Shown here: positions 25,601 to 40,600 of the stretch, one piece after another
Position numbering within the stretch: the first letter of the stretch is position 1
Layout: every line of letters begins with the position of its first letter
Origin: Zygaena filipendulae
Taxonomy: Eukaryota > Arthropoda > Insecta > Lepidoptera > Zygaenidae
DNA: 64,000 nt
Reading direction: 5' to 3'
Assembly (NCBI GenBank): GCA_907165275.2
Contig: OU015650.1
Span: 4,742,001 to 4,806,000, forward strand
Position numbers and translations under genes: made by a program
Notes under the pieces: generated by a model
Databases searched by the model: none
Seen by the model: only the letters and a program-made list of their open reading frames with translations
What the model was told of the DNA's origin: nothing

Positions 25601-28600
25601 TGCAACTGCACGCTCAGGTCCGCCACGTACACGCCGAAGTGCTCGATCGTCTTCAGGCCGTCTTGGAAATAATTCGTTTGCGCGTGATAGTACTCCACCA
25701 GGTGCTGCAGCAGTTCTATGCCCTTCTTCGTCTTAATCTCGTTGAACTTTATCAGATACTAAAAACAAACGAATGCAACGTTTAATACGCATTTAAGAAG
25801 TTTAACTGGAATAGAGCCAGATAGAGTAGACAGAGCGACGCCGGAATATTGCGCGTGGGCATTCCTGCCCTTATATTTTTCATAAACGCCGGGACGGAAT
25901 ACGGTCTATCGTCTAACTAAACTCACGCAGGGGCAATACCGACTGGGGAATCGTAGAAACATACCATTCCGCGAGTTAAAATTATATCCGATGACGCATG
26001 CGCGTACGTAATATTATAAACAGGATCCCGATTTGTCTTGTGGAATTGTGCAATAATAATAAAACATGTAACGTGACCTTGCACAACAGACTTGGCGAAA
26101 CGCCGCCTTGACGCGTCCGTCGGCTGAATATATAATAGCTTGTAATTAGTGAAATTGTAGTGTAATATTCAAATCTTTATATGAGTCGTGCACCTTCCGC
26201 CTTAACGATTCAGTGTAGATGATGAATCATCGTTTACTTCATCTTTTAATGATATGAGTATTTACAACGCCCACGCTTACATAAGCTCAAAGCTCACCAA
26301 GTTGTAAGTAGGCAGTGTCGCTTTTGTCTTCAAGTGTGAATAAAGCAAGGGTCGAAGCAAAAACTCGTGCGGCCCTGCCGAGTGCGGTGCGCAAGGCGCA
26401 AGGCCGGTCGACGACCTGAATGGAGCGCTTCATAATCATAACACCATACCAGCAGACAACCAAGCAAAGAACTTCAAACTTTTTCTTCACTAACATTTTC
26501 ACAGCAGCATAAACGTTTTTCGCACTCGTTTGTCAGCTGGCGAGGCGACGACGCCGTTATCGCGTTATAATTTAAAAAATAAAAATGAAAGTCACGCAAT
26601 AAACACGGTACTATTTTCGAAATCGATAATATGATCAGTTTTCTCGGTTCTACAATATTTATGCGTATAAATACCTAAGTAAGAAATAAAAAACTACATA
26701 TCTAGAAACGCCGCCGGTCAGGAAGTAGAGCGAAAAAAGTATAAAAGTTGAATCTGTTCACTTATTATAAAGGACAACAATAAACTCGTCTGCACTCCGG
26801 CCAACACGAACAAAACAATAAAACAAGCCGCCAGATGAAACAATGACCTCGGTTGATGGAGCCATTGCATCGAATGCTAAACAAGGAATTCCATTTGCTG
26901 TTAAGCATTCTGACGAGACTTGCGCAAAGCAAGGATAAACACGAACTAAAGACTATAATTATGTAGAGCCAGCTAGTATATACTGTTATTACTATATTAA
27001 TTCATTAGTGATGATACCTAGGAGATTGTGCAATGCGATCGGTCGTGAACTCGTACGACGTATAAGCAATGTAATTTGGCATTGTCACTATGTTTAGAGA
27101 CGTTATCATAGACATTTGGCATCCACGACAAGTTTAAGTATACCTTCAATAGATAAATACTTATTGTGTTACTTACTGAACTTTCTATTCAAAAACGTTT
27201 GTGTCCAAATGGAAAAAAAATTAACACGTCGAATACTCATGTTCATATTTACAAAACGAGGACTCTTATTTTAAATTGAGTAATCGTTATGTATAGGTAA
27301 TAGCGCTAGTACATCAATATATTGTGGATAATACAAATGCGAATGTTTGCTTTAAACAAATTACGTTTTCCAGTTACAAGTGGGCGTGTATTTTAACCGC
27401 CAACAGCTAAACAGACATTAACATAGACCGATATATTATGTGTATTAAGCATTCCAACAAACATTATACACTACCTATCTGTATTTAATCTGGTGATATA
27501 AAATGTCACTAATTGTCACCTGCCTTTAATAATTGTGCAACATACCTTGAACCCTTGAACAGTTTCAGTAACGGAAACTATTTAATTTAGAACCAAAGCG
27601 TTAACTGCAGGTGGTCAACTAGTAACTTATTCCACCTGGCTGATTTCAACAATTTCAATAAAAAAAAAGTAGCTTTTGGTAGACAACATGATACAGTAGT
27701 AAGTAATATAAATCTAAATTTGTTTTGTTTCTTTTTTATTTCTTTATGGCTAGTTACATAAGATACTTTAATGAATTCATTCATATTGCAACGTTTTCAA
27801 TGAGTGCATCGATCGGTTCATCAAACACTGGAATTACATTTTTTGCTGATATAAAACCTATATTTAGCGGAGTGTTCCGATTCAATTATACCATTATGAA
27901 TGAAATATGCGAATGGTTCGCATATTTTATATAAGACATGCACATAATATTATGACGTGCATTTTCATAGAATGTTAGAACAAAATTTTAACAAACGGAG
28001 AACAGCTAGTATGTATTATATATTATATAGATTCAACTCTATATATAACTTAATATGAGCTGTACCCGCGGTTTGACCCGCGTTAATTTTGGAGTTCCCG
28101 CGGCGATTCCGGGATACAGCGTACCAAAAACGTAACAAAACGTATCCGACAACGTGTATGTCAATGAGTCATTAAGGCGTGAAAGCGTTACAAACAAACA
28201 AACGAACTCACATTCGCTTTAATAATAATACAATAATCATACTAATATAATTATATCACAAATAATATAAAACTATGCCAATATGTAGTTGTGGGCATTA
28301 TAAGTTATTGGTAACTGTTTGATATGCACATTTATAAATCATTGTAGTAAAACTGAAATATATGGTTTGACCGTGAAAGAACAGGAAACTGATATTAACG
28401 TACGTTCGCTAAAAGATAAAAAGGACGTCAATCACAAACATCAATATTCATTGGTATTATTATGATATTAAACTAATGTATAGGTACAGATATATTTTTA
28501 ACTAGTCGATACCCCACGGTTTTATTCGCGTTAATTTTGGCATTCTCGAGGGAGTGCCGTCATAAAAAATACCCTATGTCACTCAAAAACGTTGCAGCTT

Positions 28601-31600
28601 CCTATAATAAATGAAAGAATTTTCAAAATCGGTTAAGGAGTTATTGAGTTTATCCATCCAAAAACAAACAAAACTACAAAATATCAAATCTTTTCTGATT
28701 ATGGAATACCTACTAGCTGTCCCTCGCGGTTCCACGCATGGTAATTTCGGGGTTCCCGCGGGAATTCCGGGACAAAAGTAACCTATGTTACTCAGGATCA
28801 CTGTAGCTTCTTATACGTGAGAGAATTTTCAAAATCGGTTCAGTAGATCCAGAGATTACTCTCTACAACCTCACAAACTCCGGAGTTTCCACGGGAATTC
28901 CGGGATAAAAAGTACCCTATGTCACTCAGAACTACCGTACCGTAGCTTCCCATAAGTGAAAGAATGTTCAAAATAATTTCAGTAGATCCCCTACAACGTG
29001 CAACGTCACAAACTCACAAACATTACCTCTTTATAATAGTAGATTAGATTACGTGCAATTATCATAGTAAAACTATATTTTAAATTCATTAGGAAAACTC
29101 AACTAATGAGAAAATTGAAATTTTGCGATTGCGTTCGTGTTATTGATATTTATATACAGCGTGCAATAACTTGTAACTTGGCCTGGCACACTGCTGTAAT
29201 ATTTATTTAACCAAAAATATAAACATACCAAAAGCATTTTATTTTTAACGTAGTCTATACCACTGAGCAAATAATCACTACGTTTTAAGAGTAGGCACTT
29301 AAATACTAATCGCTGAACCGATTTATGAAAGTATTTTGTGCCAACCATACCAATATTACCAATGCAATGTATAACGCTGTCATAGAAAGTTAAGTATTCC
29401 ACAGTTGGTAAAGAAGTTCGCGCATAAATCCATAGTAACTTTTGGTTCAAGGGAGTGTCGCTGGCCTGGTCTATACTTCTCAATGCAAGCCTTGCTTGAA
29501 TGAAAAGTGAAATTCATTACTTACATCACACATTTGTAATTGGAATATTCTGCGTTCCTTTTCCATTTCGTCAGCAATTTCAGCCGGCGTCACTTCACTG
29601 CGCACCATACCGGCTTCCTTGGCCTGTGATTTCTTTTCTTTTTCAATCTTCAAATATTTAGACTCGTAATCCTTCGATGCCTTATCAAACGGCCGCTTCA
29701 AATCACCTTTCACTCCCCTCAGATCACCCTTCAATAGACTGTCTACCGGAAACATAACTATGTTGTTTATGTTTTGCATCTGCGAACAATAGAAATTGAT
29801 TGTGATAAATAATCGTCGCTTTATCATTGAGAAAGCATTTTTCTTTAGGGCGTTTGACGACGGTCGAACACAATAGAAGGGCCTGACTCTTGAGAAGAAA
29901 TATAATATAACTTAACAGGGTTGTATTATAATATCAAAGACTGTAATTATTTCAAGATCTTGCAAAACATTTGCATTCCAAAAGTGTCGGCGGTTGTTGG
30001 AGGCGAGCGTTCTCTAGCGGTCGTGTTGCCAGTTACCACATCATTGCACGAACATCATCCTATGTCAAATTTGTCGCAACTGCACACAATGCAGAGTCAC
30101 AATTGGCACTAGCAATATTGGTTAGTTGATTTACACATGTTGGCATGGCATATAATGACTTTGATTTAACCTTTTAAAATTCATAAATAAATACTTCATC
30201 TGTTCCTATCGATTCATAATAATCGATTAACAGACAATTATGTTACTAAACGCGTAATTACCAGAGAACTTTACTAAACTAAATTGAAAGAGGGTTCGGT
30301 TGTGAGGTCAATGGAGTGGAAACGAAGTAAACAACAAAGGAGACCCAGAGGGGGCTGACAGTCAAAGGGTTCAAATAGGTGCAATACATGTACGTAATGA
30401 AACCTTTGCATAACCTGTAACCAGTCAACTAAATAGCTTACACAGGATCAGCGAAACTAAGCTTAATTAAGGCACACATGGATTAAAAAAGGAAACCAAT
30501 AAAATGGAAACTAATCCTGAGCTTGTTACAAGTAGTTAATACTACAATTAAAATGTTCCATGAATTTAATTTAATTGATTTTATTGATAATAAAGGACGA
30601 ATGTATTACGAGTAAGTAATGAAAATTATAAAGAAACAACAAAAAGTTCTTAGAGAGACTAAGGCTTGCACTGCGACGGCTGAGCGTTTGTCACATGTTT
30701 ACAGCAATCAGACCACTGCTGCTTTAATAATCATTACGAAAAACTAATTTTTAACCTATTTTAGTATTTTATGAGTGAAGCAGATATCTTTAATTTTTAT
30801 TGCTCTAAGAAGTATAACGGAAAAAATCATAAGTACATATATACATAATATTATTTCAATTGAGTCAGTAGATTGAATGAAAACAAGTCTTAAGCAAGAT
30901 GCGCAGACAAGAACAATTTAATAACAAAAAGTGGTGGAACTGGATCGTCATTAACTCACTTTCCGCGATCAAGTAACGCAAATCAAGTAACGAGTTACTT
31001 CTCGGCTGGTGTCTCGAGGACCGTATCGTCCGAGTACCTACTCACTGACTCACTATTTCGAGAACTATGAAACAATAACTAGAAGATGCGATGATAAACA
31101 AACGCAGCTCCAAGGGGGCCATGGATATAGTTGCAGAGTAATGGTTTTTAAACAAAATTTGCGGTTAATTAGTTTAATGCTATCCCGCAGCAAGTTACGC
31201 ACAGAGTAAAAGATTTCAATTCTTCATCAAGTCAGGGATCGAACGAACATTAGTACCTATGTATTATTTTATTTATTTTTTTAATATTTCAAAATAGGCT
31301 AAAGACCCCGAGAACATTGCCGAACAATTTCTGAAGTAAATAATAAAGTAATGAAGTAAATTAATAATAAGTAATGATATTATCCTATAAAAAATATAAA
31401 TGTGAAAATAAGGTTACTTTTAATCCCAAGGGGTTAGGGCCCATAAAAGTAGTGAGATCATAACTATGACCAAGTCATTTTAGAAAACATCTTCTCTGGC
31501 AAATGTTTTATTTTACCAACTTGCACTTATCTAACTTCTTAAAAGAAAACGAAAAACTTGTCTACTTAATTTAAAATACATATTTACGAGAAGTGGTGAT

Positions 31601-34600
31601 ACATTAATTATATACATATGTATTCATTTAACGTTCAAACCATCTTATTTTTCGTTATTCATCTGAGCTTATCTCTCGAAAACTTAGCCGCTCAAAACCG
31701 TCGTGCGATGACGTGTAATTAAGACACAAAATATGAGGTTTCGCTTTCGATTACTTGTTGCACAACGTCCTAAGTACATATTATTATTAAATCTGTTTTA
31801 GATTGGAGGCAACATAAAATTTTGACGAATGTTACGTTTAAAGTGACAATGACTGGTTTATTATGTTCAAGGTCATATTCTATTTTATGGGTCGATTTAG
31901 GTCAAAATACAGAAAAGTCTTAAAATACAATAATAATTTTGGAAAATGTATTTTCGTTTCTTCAATCAATTTTATGCTTTATTAAACAAAATTTAGGTAG
32001 GTTACAATCAAATATCGTAAATATATATTCAAAATTCTAATTTTGATCTTTGCGAGAACTGAAGGCATCGCGTCGGTTTCTAAGTTGATGTTGACTAAAT
32101 GCACTATGTAAAGGTCTATAATAAAGATTTGATTTCAGTACTTTAACGAAAATTTGAAGTTTTAGAAGGTGACATAGAATCACCACCAATACGAGAATGG
32201 AAAAACTAGTCAGTTGGTTACTATATTAAAGAATCTCAATATAACTGAAGAATGTTTGGATGTTTGTTAAAGGTTGTCGGTTTGTAATCCAAAATCATGC
32301 ATAAAGGGCTAAACGGAATAAGCTATTTGACAATCTTTTTTTTAGTCCGTCCTGAAGATTTATAAAAAGTATTGGACACGTTTTTTTTCTTTTTTTAAAT
32401 AAGCAAAAGATACGTTTGAGTCAAAATGTCGCGTGACGTCACAAGCAGGTGCAGTTTTTACCCGCATAAGACGTTACGAGCCCCCACTCCCAAACTTTAG
32501 TGCGTTTTATCCAAGTATATTTTCATTAATTTGAAAAAGCAAAAAATAAGTGTCTATTATTTTTTTATTATCCAACTGACGGACTAAATAGAAGTTAGAA
32601 AAAAAAACATTATAGTCAAATAGCTTATTGTATGCAATTTGACAGACAGGAATACCTATTTTCTGGAATATCATTATGTTTATCAGCTTTATCTCGAAAA
32701 TTCCGAGAGGAACCTTAAATTAACACACAGGAAAAGCTATTACTAACTTACTATTTTCTATTAAACAACCCTGATAAATAATTACTGTTATGTAAGGCTC
32801 CGACGCGATTTCTGCGCAATGTACAACAATTGTGACAATGATCATTGTTCCAATACGGAGCACGTGCGAGCTTTATATACCACACATTGTATGTTAATTG
32901 TCTATCACACGCAATTGCTAGCATTCGATAGTGTTGACTGTTGTTAGCAAATTGTAGTTGAGTTATCACAATTATTTAATTCAAATTGATAAAACTATGT
33001 AATCCAATCAACAATAACCTATATTTATAAATTCACATACTCTGTTGCTTAATTTTATAGTACAATAAGATATTATTCAAATCTAAATTCTTTTGTAGAT
33101 AATATCAGATAAGATATTATGACAATAACATCACCTGTAAAAGATGTTATGTAAGTGATATTACAACAAAATATTTTTAGATCGTCTCCAGTGCCAAAGT
33201 TTGGAAGTGAATATCATCTTTGACGGATTAGATTAAGTAGGTATACGTAGGTACTTGTAGCAAGTGTTCCTGTTTAAAACTTTCTCCTTTGTGCTGAATG
33301 TTAATGATAAGATAAAATATCTTCTAACAAAATATTAATAAAGCCATACTCATAATAATATAAGTAGTTACTTTACATAATATAGCACCATACAATAAGA
33401 AAATACTATTATAGAATGCATCAAATATTAATATTGATTTATTGATCCTTCCGTGATTTCTACAGGGCGTGTATTCACGATACCTATTATTCGCGAGAAG
33501 TTGTAATGCTGTAGGTTATTTTGAGCATTTTCTATAGAGAGATGTCTATCGCAATCTTTTTGTTTGTAAAAATCAAAATTAAGTTTTATTTATCAAGCAC
33601 AGGAATATTTAGGAATAAGAACAAGTAGTATTCGTCAAATTTGACCAGCATCATATCAGAATAAGGATAAAGGAATAGAACAACAAAAGTATGTCAAGGT
33701 CAGGCCAGGGATTCTGCGCAATACAGTCACGGACAGACCCCAGGAAGAAATGTCAAAATGAGAGCGAGGCTATCGAGCAAAAATTTCCAAAATGGCACAA
33801 AATAAGCTAAAATAACTTATAAAACTCAATAAATAATTTTGTAGTTATAGAAAATGCATTTGTAAAAAAAAATATAAACGATAATATTATTATATATTAC
33901 AAAAATGGAATTAATTTTAAAAACCAATACTCCCTAAATCAGAACTATGCCGAACTTCACTCATAGAAGTCAGTGCTTCCTCCAAAAGCCTTACTTTTTA
34001 ATTAAATTCCATTTGGCAAGACGTACCTAATACTATTCTGTAAGATAAACTTATCTAAATCAAGTATTTAAAATCTATTTCTATTCTACGAGCGATGATC
34101 TGACAACATTTATTAGATAATTTTATTGCTACCCTGACCCATTTGAACTGAATCAACGCCTACGCATCTTTGACTGCGTCAATCATTGGATGGTTAACGT
34201 ACGTCTGAAAGGTGAACAAAATGTATGTGACGACCTCCATTGCTTTCCAAGAATAACGGTCAGCACACAATATCTATATCTTGTATTAGATATATAATAA
34301 TAATAAACTTATGTGTAGGTGCGACGAACGACTCGTATCAAGTTGACGACGACGACGACGCGACGCGACGTCTTGAATACTTCAGACTTTGTCATTTGTA
34401 CCTACTATGTACAGTCCAGTCCAGTGGTTAGCGAAACCACAGATAATACAATACTAGGCGAAACTGACTGCGACGCCAGGTGTCATGGGTTCCCCGCTTC
34501 TCCATCAGTGTGAACCTTACTGAAATGGACAATTGTGTGTGTCCTGGGTGTAGCACGTATCATTATGACTTCGTGTGTCAAATATTTAAACTACAAAACC

Positions 34601-37600
34601 GCAAAAATTGAAAATTATGAATAATGAACAGCTAATGTAAAACACAAGTCTGTTCCCAGCGGTTAAAGGACCTGTCTTTTTAACCGACTTCCAAAAAGGA
34701 GGAGGTTCTATGTTCGATTGTATATATGTTTTTTTTTTATGTATGTTCACCGATTACTCAAAGACGGTTGGACCGACTTCGAAAATTCTTTTTTGGTTGC
34801 AAGGGTATACTCCCAGGTCCCATTGCAACCAAGTCGGGATCTGATGATGGGATCTTGGAGAAATCGGGGGAACTCTTCAAAAATTATAGGCACACCTATA
34901 GCGATTTGAGTATTTTTTATAGTAAATCGTTCATTTTCTTTTGGAAAGCAAAATTTTAAAAAGTGGAACTGATGATGAAGACCACAGATGGTCATCGCCT
35001 CATCGGAACTACTCAACAATAATACGTATTTCAGGGGTTCTAGTTGGAGCAATTTCGAAAATTGTTTTTTTTCGTTTGAAAGGGGATACTTCCGAATTGG
35101 TCACATTGTCACCAAGTCAGGATCTGATGGTGGGATCTTGGAGAAATCGAGGGAACTCTTCAAAATTTATAGGCACACCTATGGCAATTTGGGTATTTTT
35201 TATAGTAAATCGTTTATTTGCTTTTGGAAAGTAAAATTTGAAGAAGTGGAACTGATGATGAAGACCGCAGATGGTCATCGGAACTACTAAATAATAGGTA
35301 TTTCACAGATTCCGATTCGTTAACTTTAATGTGGTTTCTAAAAAATTTATTTTCGTCACAATGTATATGGTGAAGTGGAACTGATGGTGGTGTACCAGCA
35401 GAAGTCCTCAAAAATTAACGTCCCTGCATCGGGAAAAGCAATATTTTGTAAAAGGTTATGAGCAGTTGACATTAGGCTATTGTAACTTAGATAAATTACA
35501 AACCGACTCACTAAAAAGCAAGAAATAAACAAATTTTTAACAAAAAAATTAAAACCGACTTCCAAAAACACAAAACTAATAAAAAGCTAAAAATAAAAAG
35601 CTAAAAATAACAAAATATCGAATTAATACAAATGACAAAAACACGCGTAATATTATTATTGGTTTGAGCTACCACTGATCGGTATGAAGTCGGTGACAAG
35701 CCAAATATGGAGGGTAGATCGACTCCCGCCACCAGCTCTTCGTGAGCACAAACCCAAGTGGGCAGACACCAGCGGGCTTGTCATCGAATTCAAACCGATC
35801 AGTGGTAGCACAAACCAATAATAAAATATTACGTGTATTTTTGTCATTTGGATTATTACTATTATAACATATTTTGTTATTTTTAGCTTTTTATTAGTTT
35901 TGTGTTTTTGGAAGTCGGTTTTAATTTTTTCACAAGAAAATTTCATGAACAGTTGAGTGGTTATGGCGTGAAAACCTAACAGAAAGACAGAGCGGCAGAG
36001 TTAGTACGTCATTAAATAAATAAAGAACGAGAATATTAGAGTTTTTAAATTGTTGCTACAACACAACAAAACAAAAAAGGGAATCGACGACGATAATAAT
36101 ACATTATTGCAAAGGCAGCGAAATAGACAATTGCCATTTTGGCCGAGGCATACCTATACATATAGTGCTTTTCTTAGAAAAATGCAAGGAAATAAAAAAG
36201 GGCATTTTACATAATAAATTTAATTTTTTAACAAAATAACAACGAACTCCGCTTTACCGCCATTTTTTTTTTATTTTACAGTTTGTGCCGAAAGGTAAAC
36301 GCATCGTGGCTATACAGCCACGAGAACGCAATGTGTACGATAGTTTAAAGAGTTCTAAATTCAAAAAGCACACCGTTTCATACAACATCGCCGGCGCGCT
36401 CTTCATTCCTAATTCAAAGAACGCGCCGGGAAGTGATTTTGGTTTCTCAGTCTACGTAAATATGATACTTCGCGTGTTCTTTATTCAAAAAATAAATTAT
36501 TATGATAACAATGTCAAATACATTAACCCAAACCTCAGAAGAACCCAAACTAAGCAGAGCTAGTACTTAGTATCTGCTATTTTTTTGGTTACCACACAAC
36601 TTATAATAATAATACGTCATGCTCTTTTTTTATAACATAGTAGGTAATTGGATTCATACGTATGATTCATATTAAACACCCAGACTCAGAGTAAACACAA
36701 ATCCATCCTGATGCGAGGATTGAACTTGTGACACTGACACCTGACGCAGTAGGTTCACTAACCTAACCTAACCACTGTAGCAACGGTGACGCCGCCCGCG
36801 CCCAAAGCTGAAATGGGCATGATGACAAGGTATACAAATGAAAATTATTTTTAGTCCGTCAGTTAGATAGTAAAAAAAAATTGGACGCGTAATTATTGAA
36901 TAAATACTTAGATAAGACGCATTAAAGTTTAGGAGTGGGAGGTCGCGACGTCATAACTAAATATAAATGTAATTAGGTGTGACGTCACACAAAATTTCAA
37001 CTCAATGTATCGCCGTTATTTTTTGTTTGTCCTATGTTTTTTATTAATCTACAAGACGGACTAAAAATTAAAATTTAGTCATCATGCCCATTATAAATAT
37101 AAACAAAGCGATGGAGGTGTCAATCGTATCGTAGCAAGCAGCAGTCCACAGTCTCTTTGCCTAAGATTTTTCTGCATGAGCAGGTACATATTATCATATT
37201 TATTAACGTTTACCTATGTATGTCGGCCGATAACCGCAACAGCTAAAGTTTCGTGCAAACACACAGAACTAGGTTACATGTAAGCGGTGTTACTGGTGAA
37301 GCGAACTAGTTACATTAAAATTTCATATGCAGTCGACAACCAACACAAAATGCGCGATATTAAAATTTTCGATAAATGCAGAACGTGAAACATTTGTAAT
37401 AGACAAAAAACGCCGCCAGATCTTTTTAAACCGGTGGCAGTTAAAAATAATATAGGTAAAATATATGAATCAAATCAATCAAATTATCAAAATAAAGGAT
37501 GGTGGGGGAAGGATGCACTTTTCTTTTTTCTACACTAACATTATAAAAGTAAACTTTTAGACTTTATTCTCTGGAACTAACTACTGAACCGATTCGAAAA

Positions 37601-40600
37601 CTTCTTTCACTGATAAGAAGCAAAATATCCGAGTGGCATAGGACTTTTATCTAATGATTAAGAATTTCCACGGAAATACCAAAATTCATGCGGATAACAC
37701 AGTGGGGAGCAACTAGTTTATTTTACGACAACTTTTAAGGTCCATTTCTATCTACAGACATTGAACGTGGCAGACATGTTCATGTTCAAGAAAAATATGT
37801 GGGAAAAAACAACATACACCGTTTGTTTACAAAAGGCTGCATGGTCCCGATGCTCTATTCACAATGCTTGACAATCGACATGTAGCCACAGACACGTACA
37901 GAAATGAACCGCGAGACAAAATATTCTTTCCGCGAATACTGGCCCGTGTCTGTCCGCGTCTGCGCGGCCGTGTTACGATAATGTGAATACGTTAATACGC
38001 ACTGTATAAAAGAATATTATTTTGTCTGCGAGGAAACGTGTCTGGCACGCACAATTTCTGTAGATATAAATGGGCCTTTGCAGTTACTGTGCCAATGATA
38101 ATCTACGACTTGGTAGACATTTCACTCGAGGAAATTTCGGTGTTCCCGCGGAAATTCTGGGATAAAATACCCTATGTCCTAATCCAGACTATAATCTATC
38201 TCTGTGCTAAATTCCATCGAATGCCGTTCAGCAGTTGCGTGATTGTGTAACGTGATTCACACGGCCATGCAAATGTAAATGACATTTATGAGAATACGAC
38301 TAGATGATAAAATGAAACTCACCAAAGTCTTCATGAGAGCGGACAATTCTTTGGTAACAACGGCAAATTTAAAAAACGCCGCACTGATAACTGGCTCCGA
38401 ATCTTTGCACAGCGCCGTGCCACCCAGCCGATCCAGGGCACGAGAGAGGTACATCTCATTATCCACATGAGCTGGAAAATAAACAGTTAATTAACAAATT
38501 GTAGGTATATAACGGCAGCAACGAATCCATAGATCGCGAGCACCTTGCAGGGCAAAGTTGAAGGTACGAGAGCTCGCGGGTCACCCATGCAATGGACCGA
38601 CCAGATCGAATCTGCAGTGGCCCCTTATATGAGTGCACACGAGTCACAGCAAACAGGGAAGAAAGGCGTCGCATCGTGAGGCGAAATACAATAGCCAAAA
38701 ATCGTACTTCACTGCCGAGAGCGTATCTTGACACCGACGGAGAAGATAGATATAGTCAACTGATATTCCTGTTTAGCGTCTAGCACGAAGTCACCTCGAA
38801 AAGACACTACAGTATTCGCGACATGGTATTGTTTTCATTAATCCAGCACGGCTAAGTTGGTGATATTATGTTTAATTATTATTAAAAGTTGTAATTATAA
38901 TGTGCCATTATGACATCCATTGGGTAACTAATCAAAGGGTTCGAAAAACACACCTAACTAAATTACTGAGTTAGGCAATAGAATAGCAATAGCAATCCTT
39001 AAATGGTAACTAATTTAGAATATCAACAAAGGCCAATTGATACCCTTTTGAATTGAATATGAACCCTAATAATCCTGTGCAACCTACGATAGATAAAATG
39101 AATGAACATTTCCTACAAATATTTTGCCTATATACAGTTGAAACTAGAAGATAGGGGATAAACCGGGAAATTCCCAATTTTATAACTCTCAAGAACCTGG
39201 CTGGCATGGTTGGGTCGGGTCTACGTCTGCATAAGGCTCAGCTTTAAAGTTTAATTTTTAAATGAGAGGACAAAAGAGACACGGAGTTCCGTGTCGCGGC
39301 CCACATTCGTCCGGGCTCCGACTCAATCCCATCGGGCGTGGACACTTTCCGAATACTAAATAGTAGGCGCAAACCTCACGTCTTTCAATTTCTCTCGTCG
39401 TGAACGCTTGTCGTTTTGTCTTAATTTTACACATCTTGGACCTGTGAGTCTTTAATAAAACTAGCGCTGTATTTGGAATAGTTTCTATCATTTTACTGAA
39501 TTAGGACATGTATGGCTAATATATGGCTAATATTGATTTTGAAGTTTGTTATAGTTACAGTGAGTTCGTTGGCTATATAGTAAGTAGGTATTTACAAACA
39601 ATGTGTACATTTATTTATTTCGATAAACACTATCAGCAGAAGTACCGTTTTCTTCCTTAAACACAGCATCATTGTGAAAGAATGTTCACAATTAGTTAGG
39701 TACTGTTGGATGTTTTTGCGCTCGCACGCGCAGATCCCGCGACCTTGCCAGCCGTGGGTTGTTGTCAGACGATGTGAACCCGTTCGACCAGTTCTGAGAG
39801 CCACCGCACCCGCAGTAAACAAACAGAACAGCAAACTGATGTACCTAATATAATTCTATAGCCTTGATTTAACCCAGATTTATAAACATTTTCTCTTATG
39901 CATTATAGTATTTCAATACATAAACACATTACACGAACCAACACTAAAAGTGAAATAGGTGATTGAAAAAGAACAAATCGACTTTCGATGAAAAATACTC
40001 ATACCATAGCTTCATGCAAAAAAATATAAAAACAAATTCAGAATGAGTTCTGTTGATCTTAAACTGGCGATAAACGATAACATATAAATAATTGGTAGCT
40101 ATTACGATCTATTACTTTGGGAAGGTGTCTTATACGCTATATAGGTACGTATAGAGACAGTCGATGGTCGAGCGAAACCAGATATTGGCCCACTTTCCTT
40201 GAAGAGACGTAACTACACGAAGGGAAACTTAATACAAGAAAGTAGAGTTGCAATGTCTACTGTACCGAACAGTTAATTAAAAATACATGGTTAAGGATTT
40301 AATTATCATCATACAAAGATGTACGTATATGTAGGTATATCCTACAAGAAATCTTTTTTCATTTAGAAGTTAAATTTGATTAAAAAATTACAGATAAAGC
40401 TAGCAAACACAGGAGTTGTTCACCAGCACTGGTTCGTTTTTTCTCTTATACAAAATGTGGGAGAATCAATCTACTTTGAAACGCATTGTCTAAACTAAAA
40501 TTGCTACGATCGTAGGCCATGATTAAATAATTAATTGCAATAATACATAGAATGTCATTGATTGCAACTAAAACATTTTATGACGGTAATTTACTTGAAC

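Larger units (their letters stand above)
29780..38322 (-). other. ASAP intron 3
   Basis: 8.5 kb holding MITE copies I and J, the duplicated repeat at 34680-35310, the long foldback at 35540-35935 and two CCCGCGG-type fragments. Nothing else recognisable; 29840-32300 and 32640-34670 look like plain AT-rich intron. Confidence 0.55.

Noticed and set aside
26287..26502. Hydrophobic 71-codon frame with a good donor at its end, a possible alternative ASAP first exon
   Set aside because: Its phase at the donor does not match ASAP exon 5, which would be read out of frame. No homology recognised. Only an untranslated first exon remains possible.
39592..39834. Possible tRNA-like or SINE head with a B-box-like GGGTTCACATC
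   Set aside because: No A box at the right distance and no cloverleaf could be drawn.
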